Notes: generated by a model not told the origin, from the sequence alone. A stretch of DNA of 64,000 nucleotides from Stomorhina lunata (GCA_933228675.1 OW121743.1:52559215-52623214); one strand, 5' to 3'; shown: positions 45,525 through 58,440, counted from the first letter of the stretch. A program made the numbers and translations.

Positions 45525-46060
45525 GCTATAGTCGCTCAAGTTCGACTCTATTATACTCCCTAAGCTTAAATATTTAACATGATTTTCAAAATTCTTGGAA
45601 ACATTTTTCCGTTCAGAAATGTTTGTTCACAGATATAGCTGAGCTCAAAACAGTCTATTTGATAGATCCAATTTCTGAGCACTTTTTCGAGTATATGAGG
45701 ATTTATATTGTCAATGGCGTTACGAATTTTGACCATAAATTGCCCAATAAAAGGAAGTCCAACAGTGTGAAATTGCAGCTTCTTGTAGGCCACTTGAAAT
45801 CACAATTTCGGCAAATTAACTGCCATCAAAAGTTTAATGCAATAATCGGTTGCTCAAGACTAAATTGATTCATTCCGTTTAGTGAAGAAGATATACGGAA
45901 TTTTGTAATAAAAAAGAATAAATAAGTATTTCGTTCAATTTTAACCGTTCGACGTCCCACACTATACAAGCATGTTTGTGGCAATGGGAATAGCTTGAAC
46001 AAAATAAGAAGTAATCGGATCAGAAACAATTTCAAACCATTTGTGAATTAGAGGGATAGA
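45525..46060 (-). pseudogene. Decayed rosa-like (DD41D) mariner remnant
   Basis: The minus strand, across frameshifts, reads CDFKWPTRSCNFTLLDFLL, matching the third catalytic block of the rosa-like copies (NWPP...CDLTPLDFFLWG), then a decayed C-terminal part. Unlike the copy at 14.4 kb it keeps the Arg-Ser pair before the Cys. Frames at 45566-45793, 45623-45868 and 45826-46035 are shadows or fragments of it. Confidence 0.65.
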
Positions 46061-46239
46061 CTGCAACGAAGTACCTTTTTAAAAATGTTATACTATATCC
46101 ATGCAAGGCTGTTTTTACATCTTGACAATCGACATGAATGAACTATCCTTAGATTTACTGCTAGAATTAAAGACGCAAAAAGATGCCTCTGAAATCTTGA
46201 TCTATATAAAACACACCAGGTGACTTATAAAAATTATAA

Positions 46240-47010
46240 AATTTGTTGAGTCATCCCAAATTGCTGAGGCATCGCAAACTGCTCATCGTCATCTCATACT
46301 ACTGAGTAATCCTAAAGTGCTGAGTAATAGTAAAATTCTGAATCATCTTAAACTGCTGCGTCATCCTAAACTACTGAGTTATCCTAAACTCAAAATACTA
46401 AGTTATCCTTAGCTTCTGAATCTTCTTAAACTGCAAAGACATATCAAACTGCCGTATCATTTATAACTACTGAGTCATCTCAAACTGCTGAGTAATCCTA
46501 AACTGCTGATTCATAGTAAACTTCTAAGTTATCTTTAGCTGCTGGGTCATCCTGAATTTCGGAGTTATCCTAAACTGTTGAGTCATCTGAAACTACTGAG
46601 TCATTTTAAACTTCTGTATTCTCTTAAACTGCTAAGTCATATCAAACTGCTGTATCATCTTAAACCACTGAGTCATCTCAAACTGCTGAGTCATCCTAAA
46701 CAGCTGAGTCATTTCAAATCCTAAACTGCTAAATCATAGTAAACTAGAATGACCGAGCTGTTAAAGACGACTTAGAGTCTTTAACAGCTCGGTCATTCTA
46801 AAATACTGAGTTATCCTAAACTGTTGAGTCATATGAAACTACTGAGTCATCCTAAACTTTTCAATCCTCTGTATCATTTTTAACTACTGAGTCCTCTTAA
46901 ACTGCCGAGTCATCCTAAAAAGCTGAGTCATCTCAAACTCCTGAGTCATCCTAAACTGCTGAGTCATTCTTAACTGCTAAGTAACCCTTTACTTCTTAGT
47001 CATCTCGAGC
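46240..47010. repeat. 18-bp TGAGTCAT array, block 1
   Basis: About 40 degenerate copies of an 18-bp unit, CTGAGTCATCCTAAACTG, with frequent variants (TCATCTCAAACTG, TTATCCTAAACTA). Each good copy has TGAGTCAT. A perfect hairpin interrupts it at 46745-46800. Confidence 0.9.
46745..46800. repeat. Hairpin with perfect 24-bp arms in the 18-bp array
   Basis: The arm at 46745-46768 (TAGAATGACCGAGCTGTTAA plus AGAC) is exactly reverse-complementary to 46777-46800, around an 8-base loop GACTTAGA. It reads like a local inversion of array sequence. Confidence 0.9.
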
Positions 47011-47194
47011 TTAAGACTGAAGTTTTTGTAGGATAGAACTAGGGGAAACTTTTTCACTTATATCGAATTAAAAGAAGAATCTTTTAGAATACATGAACAG
47101 AAGTGCCTTTTACCTCTTAGTGTAAAACTAAAATTTTTTTAGTAATACCATAGTACATTTTAGGCAAACAGGAACAAACTTTAGTATATGTTAC

Positions 47195-48345
47195 CGGTAT
47201 AAAAAGTACTTTTTATTATTGGTATTATAAAAGTAAGTTTTAGTACAAAGATTCCTTTTTTTTTTATAAAAAAATAGGTTTGAGATTTTAGTATTACAAA
47301 AATACAAGTTATTATTACGAAGGTACTTTTTATGTAATAAAAGCACCTTTATGTATAACAAAAGTACCTTTTTGATAACCAAAAGTACCTTTTTTGTAAT
47401 AAAAGTACCTCTCTGTGTAACAAAAGTACCTTTTTGTGAAACAAAAGTATCTTTCTATATAAAAAAGTACTTTTTATGTAATAAAAGTACCTTTTTGTGT
47501 AACAAAAGTATCTTTTTGTGTAACAAAAGTTCCTTTTTTTATAACAAAAGTTCCCTTTTTTATAACAAAAGTACCTTTTTGTGTTGCAAAAGTATCTTTT
47601 TGTGTAACAAAAGTACCTTTTTGTATAACAAAAGTACCTTTTTGTGTTGCAAAAGTACCTTTTTATATAACAAAAGTACCTTTTTGTGTAACAAAAGTAC
47701 CTTTTTGTGTTACAAAAGTACCTTTTTGTGTTACAAAAGTACCTTTTTGTATAACAAAAGTACCTTTTTGTGTTGCAAAAGTACCGTTTTATATAACAAA
47801 AGTATCTTTGTATATAACAAAAGTACCTTTTTGTTTAACAAAAGTACCTTTTTGTGTAACAAAAGTACCTTTTTTTGTAACAAAAGTACCTTTTTATGCT
47901 ACAAAAGTACCTTTTTGTGTTACAAAAGTACCTTTTTGTGTAACAAAAGTACCTTTTTGTATAACAAAAGTACCTTTTTGTGCTCCAAAAGAACAATTTT
48001 GTGTAACAAAAGTACCTTTTTATGTAACAAAAGAACCATTTTGTATAATAAAAAAAAAAAACTTTTTGCGTAACAAAAGTACCTCTTTGTATTACAAAAG
48101 TACCTTTTTGTGTAACAAAAGTACTATTTTGTGTAACAAAAGTACTATTTTGTGTAACAAAAGTACTATTTTGTGTAACAAAAGTACCTTTTTGTGTAAC
48201 AAAAGTACCTTTTAATGTAACAAAAATACCATTTAGTGTAAAAAAATTCTTTTTTGGTGTAATAATAGTACCAATTAGTATTTTAAAATTATCGTTTAGT
48301 GTAATAAAAAAAAGTCTTTTTAAAAAGTATCTTTCATAAGGTACC
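47195..48345 (+). repeat. GTAC-family 21-bp array (block 5, GTAACAAAA type)
   Basis: About 45 copies of a 21-bp unit, GTACCTTTTTGTGTAACAAA plus A, with TATAAC and TTGC variants. Edges are decayed from 47195 and after 48250. Long frames (240 and 135 codons, NKSTFLC and TKVPFCV repeats) are period artefacts. Confidence 0.92.
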
Positions 48346-48951
48346 TTTTACAATAAAAGAGTAAATAGCACCTTTTATTACTGGTATATTATAAAAACTT
48401 TTTATTAAGACAATATTTAAGATCATATTTGAGAACATTGAACTTTGTTCATTTCGACTATTTGTCAAATTGTGGCAACAATTTATGTGACAAATTATTA
48501 CATTTCAATAAAACTCATCATAAATAATGTATTTCTATAGTTTACAGGTAACCGAGATGATCCCACACAGATGCCACTAGATAAATGATTTATCAATGTA
48601 TAAATATGTATATATATATATGTATATATATGAAAGTAAACACAGCTACATACATAATTATGTCTGTTAACCTTACAAATGTGATAATTCTTGGTACTTG
48701 TCAAACTTTCCTAATTTGATTGTTGAATTTGTTTAATTTGAGGGACTCAAAAATAGAAGAAATCTATATCATTTTAATAACAAAGTGAAAAAAATGCTTT
48801 TTATAATTAGACGAACACTGTGCTACAGAAAAAATACAATTTTTAACTTTATGATTTTTTCATTAGTTTTCGTTAAAAAAAGTACTAAACGAAGTGACTG
48901 ATAAAAGCCTTGAGTATCTTAGTGCTCTATAAACCACAATAATAAACAAAA
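48346..48951. other. AT-rich non-coding stretch
   Basis: Contains a short TATATATG run near 48605-48630. No gene recognised. Confidence 0.4.
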
Positions 48952-48959
48952 CTGTACAC

Positions 48960-50546
48960 TAGGGCGTCTCGAAAAAATAAAGTTCGCCGTACACCATCGA
49001 ATATAAAGCAATGCTATGAGGTAGTTTCGAAAAAAAATTTTTTAATTTTTTTCGTTGCACATTGGGGTCTCCAAAATACATTTTTCCATATATCTTCGGC
49101 ATTTACAGTCGGATCTCGAAGTGTGACATATCGATGTTTTTGTCTCGAAGAGGCCAACATTTTTCTTTAATAGTCATTATTCTCAGGTATCCGGTTCTAG
49201 TATTTATCTATCAGACCCCTGTTCCTACCACCCTAATGTACCACCCTAATATCAGAAAATTAAAGCTCTTAAAAAATCGTTAAACTCTTACTAAGGAAGT
49301 TTTTCGATTTTTCAAACCAATCTATTACAAACAAGGAATTTCTTATTTTGCCGCACATAGGGATCGCCAAAATACATTTTTCGTTATATCTTCGCCATTT
49401 ACTGTCGGATCTTAAAGTGTAATATATCGATGTTTTTGTCTAACGAAGGCCAATGTTTTGCAATATTAATCATTGACCTTAAATACATTCTTCTAAATAG
49501 TACCTACCCAAGATGTCTTAACTCATACAACAAGAATTATAAAAATGTAAAATCTTTTAATCAATTATGTTTTGAAAAGACTCAATTTTGCTGTATTTTT
49601 GAGGGCTCTCAAGTTCTGAAAAAATGTGGCCCATGCGTTGCTCATCAGTAAAAGCCATTCTTAATGCAAGAACTGCTGGAAGCATTACAGCTTTCCAAAG
49701 ATGTAATCAAAATACCAGGTAACATAAGGAAAATACTTTCTGTTGATAGTTTTATTTACTAAACTTAATTATTTTCACAGCTTATCGATGCCTTTAACAA
49801 AACACTGAACGTTTTGTTCATGTAGTACATTAATCTGCCATGGCTGTCACTGGTGAGCAACGCATGGGCCACATTTTTTCAGAACTTGAGAGCCCTCAAA
49901 AATACAGCAAACTTGAGTCTTTTCAAAACATAATTGATTAAAAGATTTTAAATTTTTATAATTCTTGTTGTATGAGTTAAGATATCTTGGGTAGGTACTA
50001 TGTAGAAGAATGTATTTAAGTTCAATGATTAATATCGCACATTGGCCTTCGTTAGACAAAATCATCGATATATTATACTTTAAGATCCGACAGTAAATGG
50101 CGAAGATATAACGAAAAATGTATTTTGGCGATCCCTATGTGCGGCAAAATAAGAAATTCCTTGTTTGTAATAGATCGGTTTGAAAAATCGAAAAACTTCC
50201 TTAGTAAAAGTTTAACGATTTTTTAAGAGCTTTAATTTTCTGATATTAGGGTGGTACATTAGGGTGGTAGGAACAGGGGTCTGATAGATAAATACTTGAA
50301 CCGGATACCTGCGAATAATGACTATTAGACAAAAAATGTTGGCCTCCTCGAGACAAAAACATCGATATATCACACTTCGAGATTCGACTGTAAATGCCGA
50401 AGATATAACGAAAAATGTATTTTGGCGACCCAATGTGCAACGAAAATAATTAAAAAAAATTTTTTCGAAACTAGTTCATAGCAATGCTTTATATTCGGTG
50501 GTGTACGGCGAACTTTATTTTTTCCCATATAAGTCGAGACGCTCTA
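48960..50546. mobile_element. Foldback element with ~690-bp arms, hAT-like
   Basis: The left end TAGGGCGTCTCG and right end, inverted, TAGAGCGTCTCG are flanked by a perfect 8-bp direct repeat CTGTACAC (48952-48959 and 50547-50554). The arms, about 48960-49649 and 49850-50546, are highly similar inverted copies separated by about 200 bp. An 8-bp duplication with T at position 2 and A at position 7, and a TAGGG terminus, fit the hAT superfamily. Each arm has a ~72-codon frame (49430-49651 plus; 49847-50065 minus) ending CIFEGSQVLKKCGPCVAHQ. Its conservation follows from the inverted repeat and I do not recognise the sequence. No transposase is present. Confidence 0.85.
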
Positions 50547-50554
50547 CTGTACAC

Positions 50555-51574
50555 CTATTGTAGCACAGTGTCATGATCCATATGTCATTTTTTCTTAAAG
50601 CTATATTGAACTTGTTATTTATGTGTCAGCAAATTAATTAGTTTCATTTTTTTTTATGACAATTCTTCATTTTGCCTGTCAATAGCTGAAAGTTTCCCAA
50701 AAGTATCTGGGGAATTGTTGTTTTTGTGCAAATAGAACAAAAAGTAGCAAAAGCCAAAAACCATCAAACAATTACTAATTGTTATGGATTACTTTGAATA
50801 AGTTTTCTTGTATATTTTGTCAAACAATTTCAATTTGTCTTAAAAACAAAATAAAAGCTTTTGTTTGACATTGTCATGATATTTTCAAACTTGGACGCTT
50901 TTCCTTTTACTGCAAATTGCCCTATTGCTCTTAGATAGTTAAGTTCGTTTGCCAAAGTTTAATTAAAATATTGTCATTTATATGCCATATTTTTTCGTTT
51001 TTTTTTTTGGCAAAAAACAAATTAAATGAAATGAAACAATTTTAAAGTAGAATATTTAAGCATTTAAGACAAATAAAGCGGTATTGGTGTACAAATATTT
51101 GACCGCATTTGTTTATGACATTGTCAAACATTAGCATTAGAATAACAATAATATGAAATGGATATAAAAAAATTTGAAAATGGCAAAATAGTAAAAAAAG
51201 GTATTGGTTTCTATTTATGTTTGCGGTACGTGGTCATTCTGGCTGGCATTTGTTGTTAGATACTTGGGTTATTTGATGATTTCTAAGTCTATGGTTAATG
51301 ATATTGCGCTGATGTTAAGGACTTCCAGTAACATGGGCCGACCATGTACAAGTCGTCTCTGAATCACTTTCAAAGTGAACGTTTAGCTGCCTGTTTATTT
51401 ATTTTTGTGGTTAAATTAGAGGTCAAAGTTTTATATAGAACTAAAATATTTCGCTAATAGTACTGCTTGATATTCGATTTATATAGTCAAAAGCTATACT
51501 AGTAGAATTTAAGACGCAAAAAAATCGGCCAAAAGACGCTTTTGACATATTGATCTATGTATATAAAACTCACC
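50555..51574. other. Non-coding stretch
   Basis: No recognised gene or element. Confidence 0.4.
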
Positions 51575-52975
51575 GAAACTGAGTTATTCTAAACCACTGA
51601 GTCATCCTAAACTGTGAGTTATCATAAACTACTGAGTCATCCCAAACTGCTGAGTCATCCAAAACTGCTGAGTAGTTCTTAACTGCTGAGTCATCTTTAA
51701 CTGTTAATTCATCTTTAGCTACTAGGTCATCCTAAACTACTAAATTGTCTCGAAATTTTAGGTGATCCTAAACTACTGAGTCATCCTAAACGGTTAGTCA
51801 CATTAAAATCCTAAACCGTGGAGTCTTCTCCAACAATTGAGTTATCCTTAGCTGCTGAGTCATCCTTAATTGCTAAGTTATAGTAAACTTCTGAGTCATC
51901 TTTAACTGTTGTTTCATCTTGAGCTATTGAGTTATCCTAAACTACTAAATTGTCTCGAAACTCTAGGTTATCCTAAACTACTGAGTCATTCTAAACTGTT
52001 GAGTTATCTCAAAGTACTGAGTCATCCTAAACTTTTGCATAATCATATTCTGCTAAGTCAGATCAAACCACTAGTAATCTCAGTCTACTAAGCAATCTAG
52101 AACTTCTGAGTCATCTCAAACTGCTGAGCCATATCAAGCTGTTGAGTCATCTTAAACTACTGAGTCATCCTCAACTACTCCAGCAATCTTAGTTTACTGA
52201 GTCATTTAGAACTGTTGAGTCATCTCAATTTGCTGAGTCATCTCAAACTGTGGAGTCATCAAAAACTACTCAGTCGTTCTCAACCACTAAATCAAATCAA
52301 ATCTAGTCTACTGAGTCATCTCGATTTGCTGGGTCATCTTTAACTGCTGAGTCATCTTACACTGTAATTCTAGTAATTTTAGTTTACTGAGTCATCTTAA
52401 ACTGCTGAGTAATCTCAAACTTGTGACTCATCATAAACTACTGAGTCATCCGCAACTACTGAATCATTTTAAGCTGATAAGTCATATCAAACTTCTAGAA
52501 ATCTTAGTCTACTGAGTCATCTCGAACTGTTGAATCACCTTAAACTGCAGAGTCAACTCAAACTATTGAATCAAAATAAACTACTGTGTTACCTTAACTA
52601 CTGAATCATTTTAACTGAGTCAACTCGAACTGCTGAGTAATCTCAAACTGTTGAGTCATCCTCAACTAGTGATTAATTTTAAATTGCTTAGTCTTATCAA
52701 ATTTCTAGCAATTTAAAACTACTTAGACATCTCGAACTGCTGAGTCATCTGAAGCTGCTAAGTTACCTCAAACTGTTGAGTCATCCTACACTACTGAGCC
52801 GTCCTTAACTGAATCATTAAAAACTACTAATTATATTATCAACTACTAATTCATCCTTAACTACTGAATCATTTTAAACTGCTAAGTCATATCAAACTTT
52901 TAGTAATCTTATTTTACTGAGTTATTTCCAACTGTTGAGTCATCTTAAACTACTGAGTCATTTTAAACTTCCTCT
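51575..52975. repeat. 18-bp TGAGTCAT array, block 2
   Basis: About 75 degenerate copies of the same 18-bp unit as block 1. TGAGTCATC is the best-kept part and the AAACT side is more variable. The frame at 51909-52091 is a repeat artefact. Confidence 0.9.
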
Positions 52976-53535
52976 TCATTCTTTTAAATGGCTCTTTAGT
53001 CAACATTTATTTAAAATTGTATAAATTTATAAAAAATTATTTCAATTTTAGTTTGTTTATTTAATTTTCCTTTTCAACCCACTGTGCATTGTTTTGATTG
53101 CGAAGAAGCTTTAAATATTTGATAAAATAGAAGTATTTATATACCAGATATTATTTACATTATTTTTCGCTGTGTTTTGCTTTTATTTTTATTCCACATT
53201 TATTTAACAACTGCAAAATTTTTATAAATAAAATTTTTATATTTTTCAATTAAAATAAACAAATATAAGACTCCGGCTTCACTTTTTGCCACGTTTTGCA
53301 GTAGCACTTAATTGCCGACAATAGAATTTTGTTGGGCAAATAAAAATGCAATGGAAAAATGGTTTGAAAAATGTTTTTAATAAAAATTTTTAAATTTAAT
53401 AACTCGAGAGAATAGTTAATGGAAATTAAGAAATTTTATAGTGTTTTAAATAAATAAAAGGACGCTATGGGCGGTCAGGCACAGACATTTGATACCTCTC
53501 ATAGCTAACTTCTTATTAAAGATGATTTAATTGAT
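52976..53535. other. AT-rich spacer
   Basis: No feature recognised. Confidence 0.4.
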
Positions 53536-53705
53536 AATAATGGGTAAATTAATCTAAAACACAATAAGCTAAGGTCTAGCCAAATAATCTATAATATGAA
53601 GATGTTGCAATTCCATACATTGGAATTGGTCGTTTTGAAAAGTCCCATAAGAAAGGGAGTACAACGCTTTTACTCTTATTCGGAAACAACTAATAGATAT
53701 GAATG
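53536..53705. repeat. Dispersed repeat, copy 2
   Basis: The partner of 2620-2737, with ATAATATGAAGATGTTGCA, CGTTTTGAAAAGTCCCATAA and CGGAAACAACTAAT. Same strand orientation as copy 1. Confidence 0.6.
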
Positions 53706-53769
53706 TACTCTAGAATTGTACTACTTAAAATGCTTATAAGTCTGCTTAAGATAAGGTTATGTTAAAAGG

Positions 53770-56160
53770 TTGCGAAAATGAGTCATCCTAAACTGCTAAG
53801 TCATAATAAACTTCTTAGTCATCTTTAACTGTTGACTCATTTTTAACTTATCCTAAACTACTAAATAATCTCAAACAGTTTGGTCATCCTAAACAACTGA
53901 GTCATCCTTAACTGTTGGGTCATCTTAAACTACTGAGTTATCCTAAACTTCTGAATTACTTGTACCGCTAACTCATATCAAACTGCCTGTAATCTCAGTC
54001 TACTAAGCTATTTTGAACTGTGGAGTCATTTTAATCTGTTGAGTCATCATAAACTACTGAGTCATTCTTAGCTACTGAATCATTTTAAAATGCTTATAAG
54101 TCTACTTAAGATAAGATTAAAAGTCTGTGACAATGAGTCATTCTTAACTGCTGAGTCATAGTTAATTTCAGAGTCATCTTTAACTGTTGAGTCATCTTTA
54201 ACTACTAATTAATCTCAAACAGTTTCATTCATCCTAAACAATTTGGTCATCCTAAACAATTTGGTCATCCTTAACTGTTGAGTCATCTTAAACTACTGAG
54301 TTATCCAAAACTTCAGAATTACTTATACCGCTAACTCATATCCAACTGCTAGTAATCTCAGTCTATTGAGCTATCTCGAACTAAGGAGTCATCTTAATCT
54401 GCTAAGGCATTATAAACTGCTGAGTCATCCTTAGTTACTAAATAATTTTATGTTTATAAGTCTTAGGTTAAGTAAGGTTTTGTTAAAAGGTCGTGACAAT
54501 GAGTCATCCTAAAAAGCTGAGTCATAGTAAACTTCTGAGTTACCTTTAACTTTTGATTCATCTTTAATTACTGAGTTATCCTAAACTACTAAACAATTTT
54601 AAATAGCTTGGTTACCTTAAACTACTGAATCATCCTAAACTCTTGTGTCATCCCAAACTACTGAGTCATCCTAAACTTCTGAATTTTCTTATTTTGATAA
54701 GTCATATCAAGCTTCTAGTAATAACAGTCTACTCAGATATCTCGAACTGTGGAGTCATCTTAATCTGTTGAGTCATCATCAACTATTGAGTCATCCTTAA
54801 CTTTTTAATTTCCTTAAACTGCTAAGTCATATCAAGCTTCTTGTAATCTTAGTCTACTGAGTCATTTGAAATCTGGAGTCATCTTAAAGTGTTGAGACAT
54901 CATAAACTACTGAGTCATCCTCAACAACTGAATCATTTTAAAATTATTATAAGTGTGCTTAAAATAAGGTTAAGTAAGGTTTTTATTAGAAGGCCTTGAC
55001 AATGAGTCATCCTAAACTTCGGAGTCATTATAAAGTTCTAAGTCATCTTTAACTGTTGAGTCATCTTTAACTACTGTGTTATCTTAAACCACTTAATAAT
55101 CTCAAACAGTCAACATTAATTCTTGAGTCATCTTAAACTACTGAGTTATCCTTAACTCATACCGCTAACTCTTATCAAACTGGAAGTAATCTCGGTCTAC
55201 TGAGCTATCTCGAACTGTGGAGTCATCTTAATCTGTTGAGTCATCATAAACTACTGAGTCATCCCTTACCGCTGTGTCATCCCAAACTACTGAGTTGTCC
55301 TAAACTACTAAATTATCTAATACTGCTAAGTCATATCAAGCTTCTAGTAATCTTAGTCTACTGAGCCATCTCGAAATGTGGAGTTTTGTCATCATAAACT
55401 ACTGAGTCATCCTTAACTACTGAATCATTTCAAAATGCTTATAAGTATGCCTAAGATAATGATAAGTAAGGTTTAACTACTGAGTTATCCTAGCTACTAA
55501 ATAATCTCAAACAGCTTGCTCATCCTATACAAATGAGTCATCCTTAAGTGTTGTGATCCTAAACTTCTAAATTATCTTATACAGCTAAGTCATATCAAGC
55601 TTCTTGTGATCTCAGTCTACTGAGTCATCTCGAACTCTGGAGTCATCTTAAATTGTTGAGTCATCATTAACTACTGAGTCATCCTAAACTATGTCAAAAG
55701 GCTGTGACAATGAACCATCCTAAACTGCTGAGTCATAGTAAACTTCTGAGTCATCCTTAACTTTTGAGTCATCATCAACTACTGAGTTATCCTATCCTGG
55801 AGTCATCTTAAATTGTTGAGTCATCATTAACTACTGAGTCATCCTAAACTATGTCAAAAGGCTGTGACAATGAACCATCCTAAACTGCTGAGTCATAGTA
55901 AACTTCTGAGTCATCCTTAACTTTTGAGTCATCATCAACTACTGAGTTATCCTAAACTACTAATTTTAAACAGCTTGAGTCATCCTTAACTCTTATGTCA
56001 TATTAAACTACTGAGTCATCCTAAACTTCTGAACTATCAGATACAGCGAAGTTATATCAAACTTTTAGTAGTCTCAGTCTACTGAGTCGTCTCAAAATGC
56101 TGAGTCATCTCAAACTGCTGAGTCATCCTAAACTTCTGAGTCATTTTTAAATGTTAAGTG
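53770..56160. repeat. 18-bp TGAGTCAT array, block 3, with higher-order units
   Basis: About 125 degenerate 18-bp units. A non-array patch (GCTTATAAGTCTGCTTAAGA, then TTAAAAGG and GACAATGAGTCATCC) recurs near 53731, 54092, 54449, 54943 and 55438, giving a higher-order unit of roughly 360-490 bp. A 160-bp segment at 55637-55796 is repeated without visible change at 55797-55956. Confidence 0.9.
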
Positions 56161-57214
56161 ATAATAAATCCGAAGATTTCTAAATTTATTCCCTAAACTC
56201 ATTAGTACAAAAATCTTTTGTTAAAAATTTCCTTTAACAAAAAAATGACTTTAAATTACAGCTTTTATTTTTTGGTCTAAAATAGAATTAAACTCTATCA
56301 GTCAGATAAAATGAAAAATTGCCTTAATTCATGTCTTTAACTTTATGGTTTAGGGAAGATAAATAAAATTTATTCTTTCAATAAGAATAACAAATTGTAA
56401 AAGATAGTAAAATTTGTGGTGGCAAAAAAGAGCTCATAAATTTTAAAGAAACTAGAATTTTATAAGATTTGTAAAAAATAGATTTACTTCCAATTGAGTT
56501 CTTGGCAATTATTTAGATAAGAAAATTTGTCAAGAGCCACTAACACTATCTTAAAACAAAGGGATCAAGAGAAAAAGGTTGGTAAGTCTTATGATCAATT
56601 AATTTAAAAACAGTTAAAAAAACTGGCAAAAAGCTTAATAGTTTATATAAAAAATACTTAATTTTTTTAGAAAACAATATGTAACATTGGAATAAAATAA
56701 AACGGCAAACTAGTATTGGGGGTTTAAGACAAAAAATAACTGGGGTAAATATTTGTACTAAAATTAATTAAGTATTCCTTTCAAATAAACTACAAGGATA
56801 CTGCAGCAGCAACAAACTGAATAGAATTGTAAGGAAAGATGACGAAAAAAAAAACAAATACAGACAAATAGAAACTAAAAAACAGAGAATGATGCTACAT
56901 GAAAAGGTTAAATGTTAGTTAAATAAATGAATTACTAAAAAGAAAATGTAAATATAAATAGAAAAGTTTTTGAGAAAAGGATAAATTTAGCTTCGTTTTA
57001 TTTAAGCACTTTAAATCAAAAAAAAGTTTTTGTTTGAATATTTTTGAAATTTTTTAACAGACATAATTAAATATTTGAAGTAACATGATATTAGGTTTTG
57101 AATATTGAGCTACATCAGAAATATACAGCAATATTTATAACCATAAAAATATCAATCACACTATTCTAACAAAATAACAAAAAAAAAAAAATCTGAAGGC
57201 TATAAATCGCAGTG
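56161..57214. other. AT-rich non-coding stretch
   Basis: No feature recognised. Confidence 0.4.
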
Positions 57215-57450
57215 GTATTGAAGACCTGATATTGATATAAAACCTAAACCAGGAAGCAAAAGAGGTTCAAAAGATTATAGTTTCATCCTTAACTCCCAGT
57301 GCAGCATAGGTCCAAAAGAAACTGGTAAAGAAAATTAAGTCGAACAACTATTTTTAAGAGCTTTTAACACTTCTATCAGAAAATCACTTTGTATAGTTAA
57401 GTGGTCTTATATACATATTTGTGCATTTAGCTATAGCTTATAGCCGATAT
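57215..57450 (+). pseudogene. DD37E-type transposase N-terminal remnant
   Basis: Broken plus-strand frames read DIKPKPGSKRG, then GPKETGKEN and VEQLFLRAFNTSIRKS. They align with the linker and second helix-turn-helix of the transposase at 34.3 kb (SIERKPGSGRKKG, GPTDIGKAKEVERLFRRAPN). The catalytic domain is absent. Confidence 0.65.
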
Positions 57451-58094
57451 GTGGTTAAAAATTTATAAATTAATGGATTTTCTACATTTAGTCTTTTCCT
57501 CTAAACTCAACTCCTCTTAATTAAAACAAATATACTAAACTTCGCTATAAAGTTTATAAACAAAAGGCAAAACAACAATTTTAACAGCCTCTTTAGTAGC
57601 CTTGAAAATTGCATTTATTTAAATAATTTCAAAAAATTATTAAGCCATAAATACGTTTTACAATAAATTTTTAAAATTCTCTTAGTATTTCCCGAAAAAA
57701 CATGCATAAATAATTATTGTATATAAATCTCAAATGTATATATTTACATTTATAATTCGCTCATGTAAAATATACTCCTCTGTATATATGTGTTAATTAA
57801 TATTTAAATGTGTTGGCAAAATAGTGTGTGTGTATAAAATGCATTTAAGTATAAGTACAATATATATATATATGTGTGACTTCACACACATAGAGTACAA
57901 GTCTGATTTTAGTTTTGCTCTTTAGAGTGTATCGATGCGTATGAATAATATTGAATTATGTAGTGCATATTAATCAATATCAAGTATACGCAACGATGTA
58001 CACTTATACATATCAGACAACACTGACCGAGCACAGAGGGCCCAATTAAAACATAAATTGGCTAAAATAAGAGGTTTTTATATATTTTTTATTT
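57451..58094. other. AT-rich non-coding stretch
   Basis: Contains a TA run and a small palindrome TGTGTGACTTCACACA near 57870-57890. No gene recognised. Confidence 0.4.
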
Positions 58095-58440
58095 GAAAAG
58101 TTTCCTATAAATATAGAAAATTTTTGAAAAGTTTCCTAAAAAAATAGAAAATTTTTAAAAAATTTCCTATAAAAACAGGAAATTTTTGAAAAATTTCCTA
58201 TAAAAATAGGAAATTTTTGAAAAATTTCCTATAAAAATAGGAAATTTTTGAAAAATTTCCTATAAAAATAGGAAATTTTTGAAAAATTTCCTATCAAAAT
58301 AGGACATTTTTGAAAAATTTCCTATCAAAATGGGAAATTTTTGAAGAATCACCTATAAAAATAATAATTTTATGAGGAATTTCCTATAAAAATAAGAAAT
58401 TTTTGAAAAATTTCCAATAAAAATAAGAATTTTTTTTAAA
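58095..58440 (+). repeat. 31-bp array, short forward arm
   Basis: About 11 copies of the same 31-bp unit as at 8.5-10.0 kb, in the same orientation (AAATTTTTGAAAAATTTCCT then ATAAAAATAGG), with many variants. It meets an inverted array at about 58440. Confidence 0.9.

Noticed and set aside
47351..48215. 240- and 135-codon frames of NKSTFLC and TKVPFCV repeats
   Set aside because: They overlap in different frames of one 21-bp array, with no unique sequence or start context.
49430..50065. Paired 72-73-codon frames as a conserved protein
   Set aside because: Their similarity is explained by the two arms of one inverted repeat, not by independent conservation.
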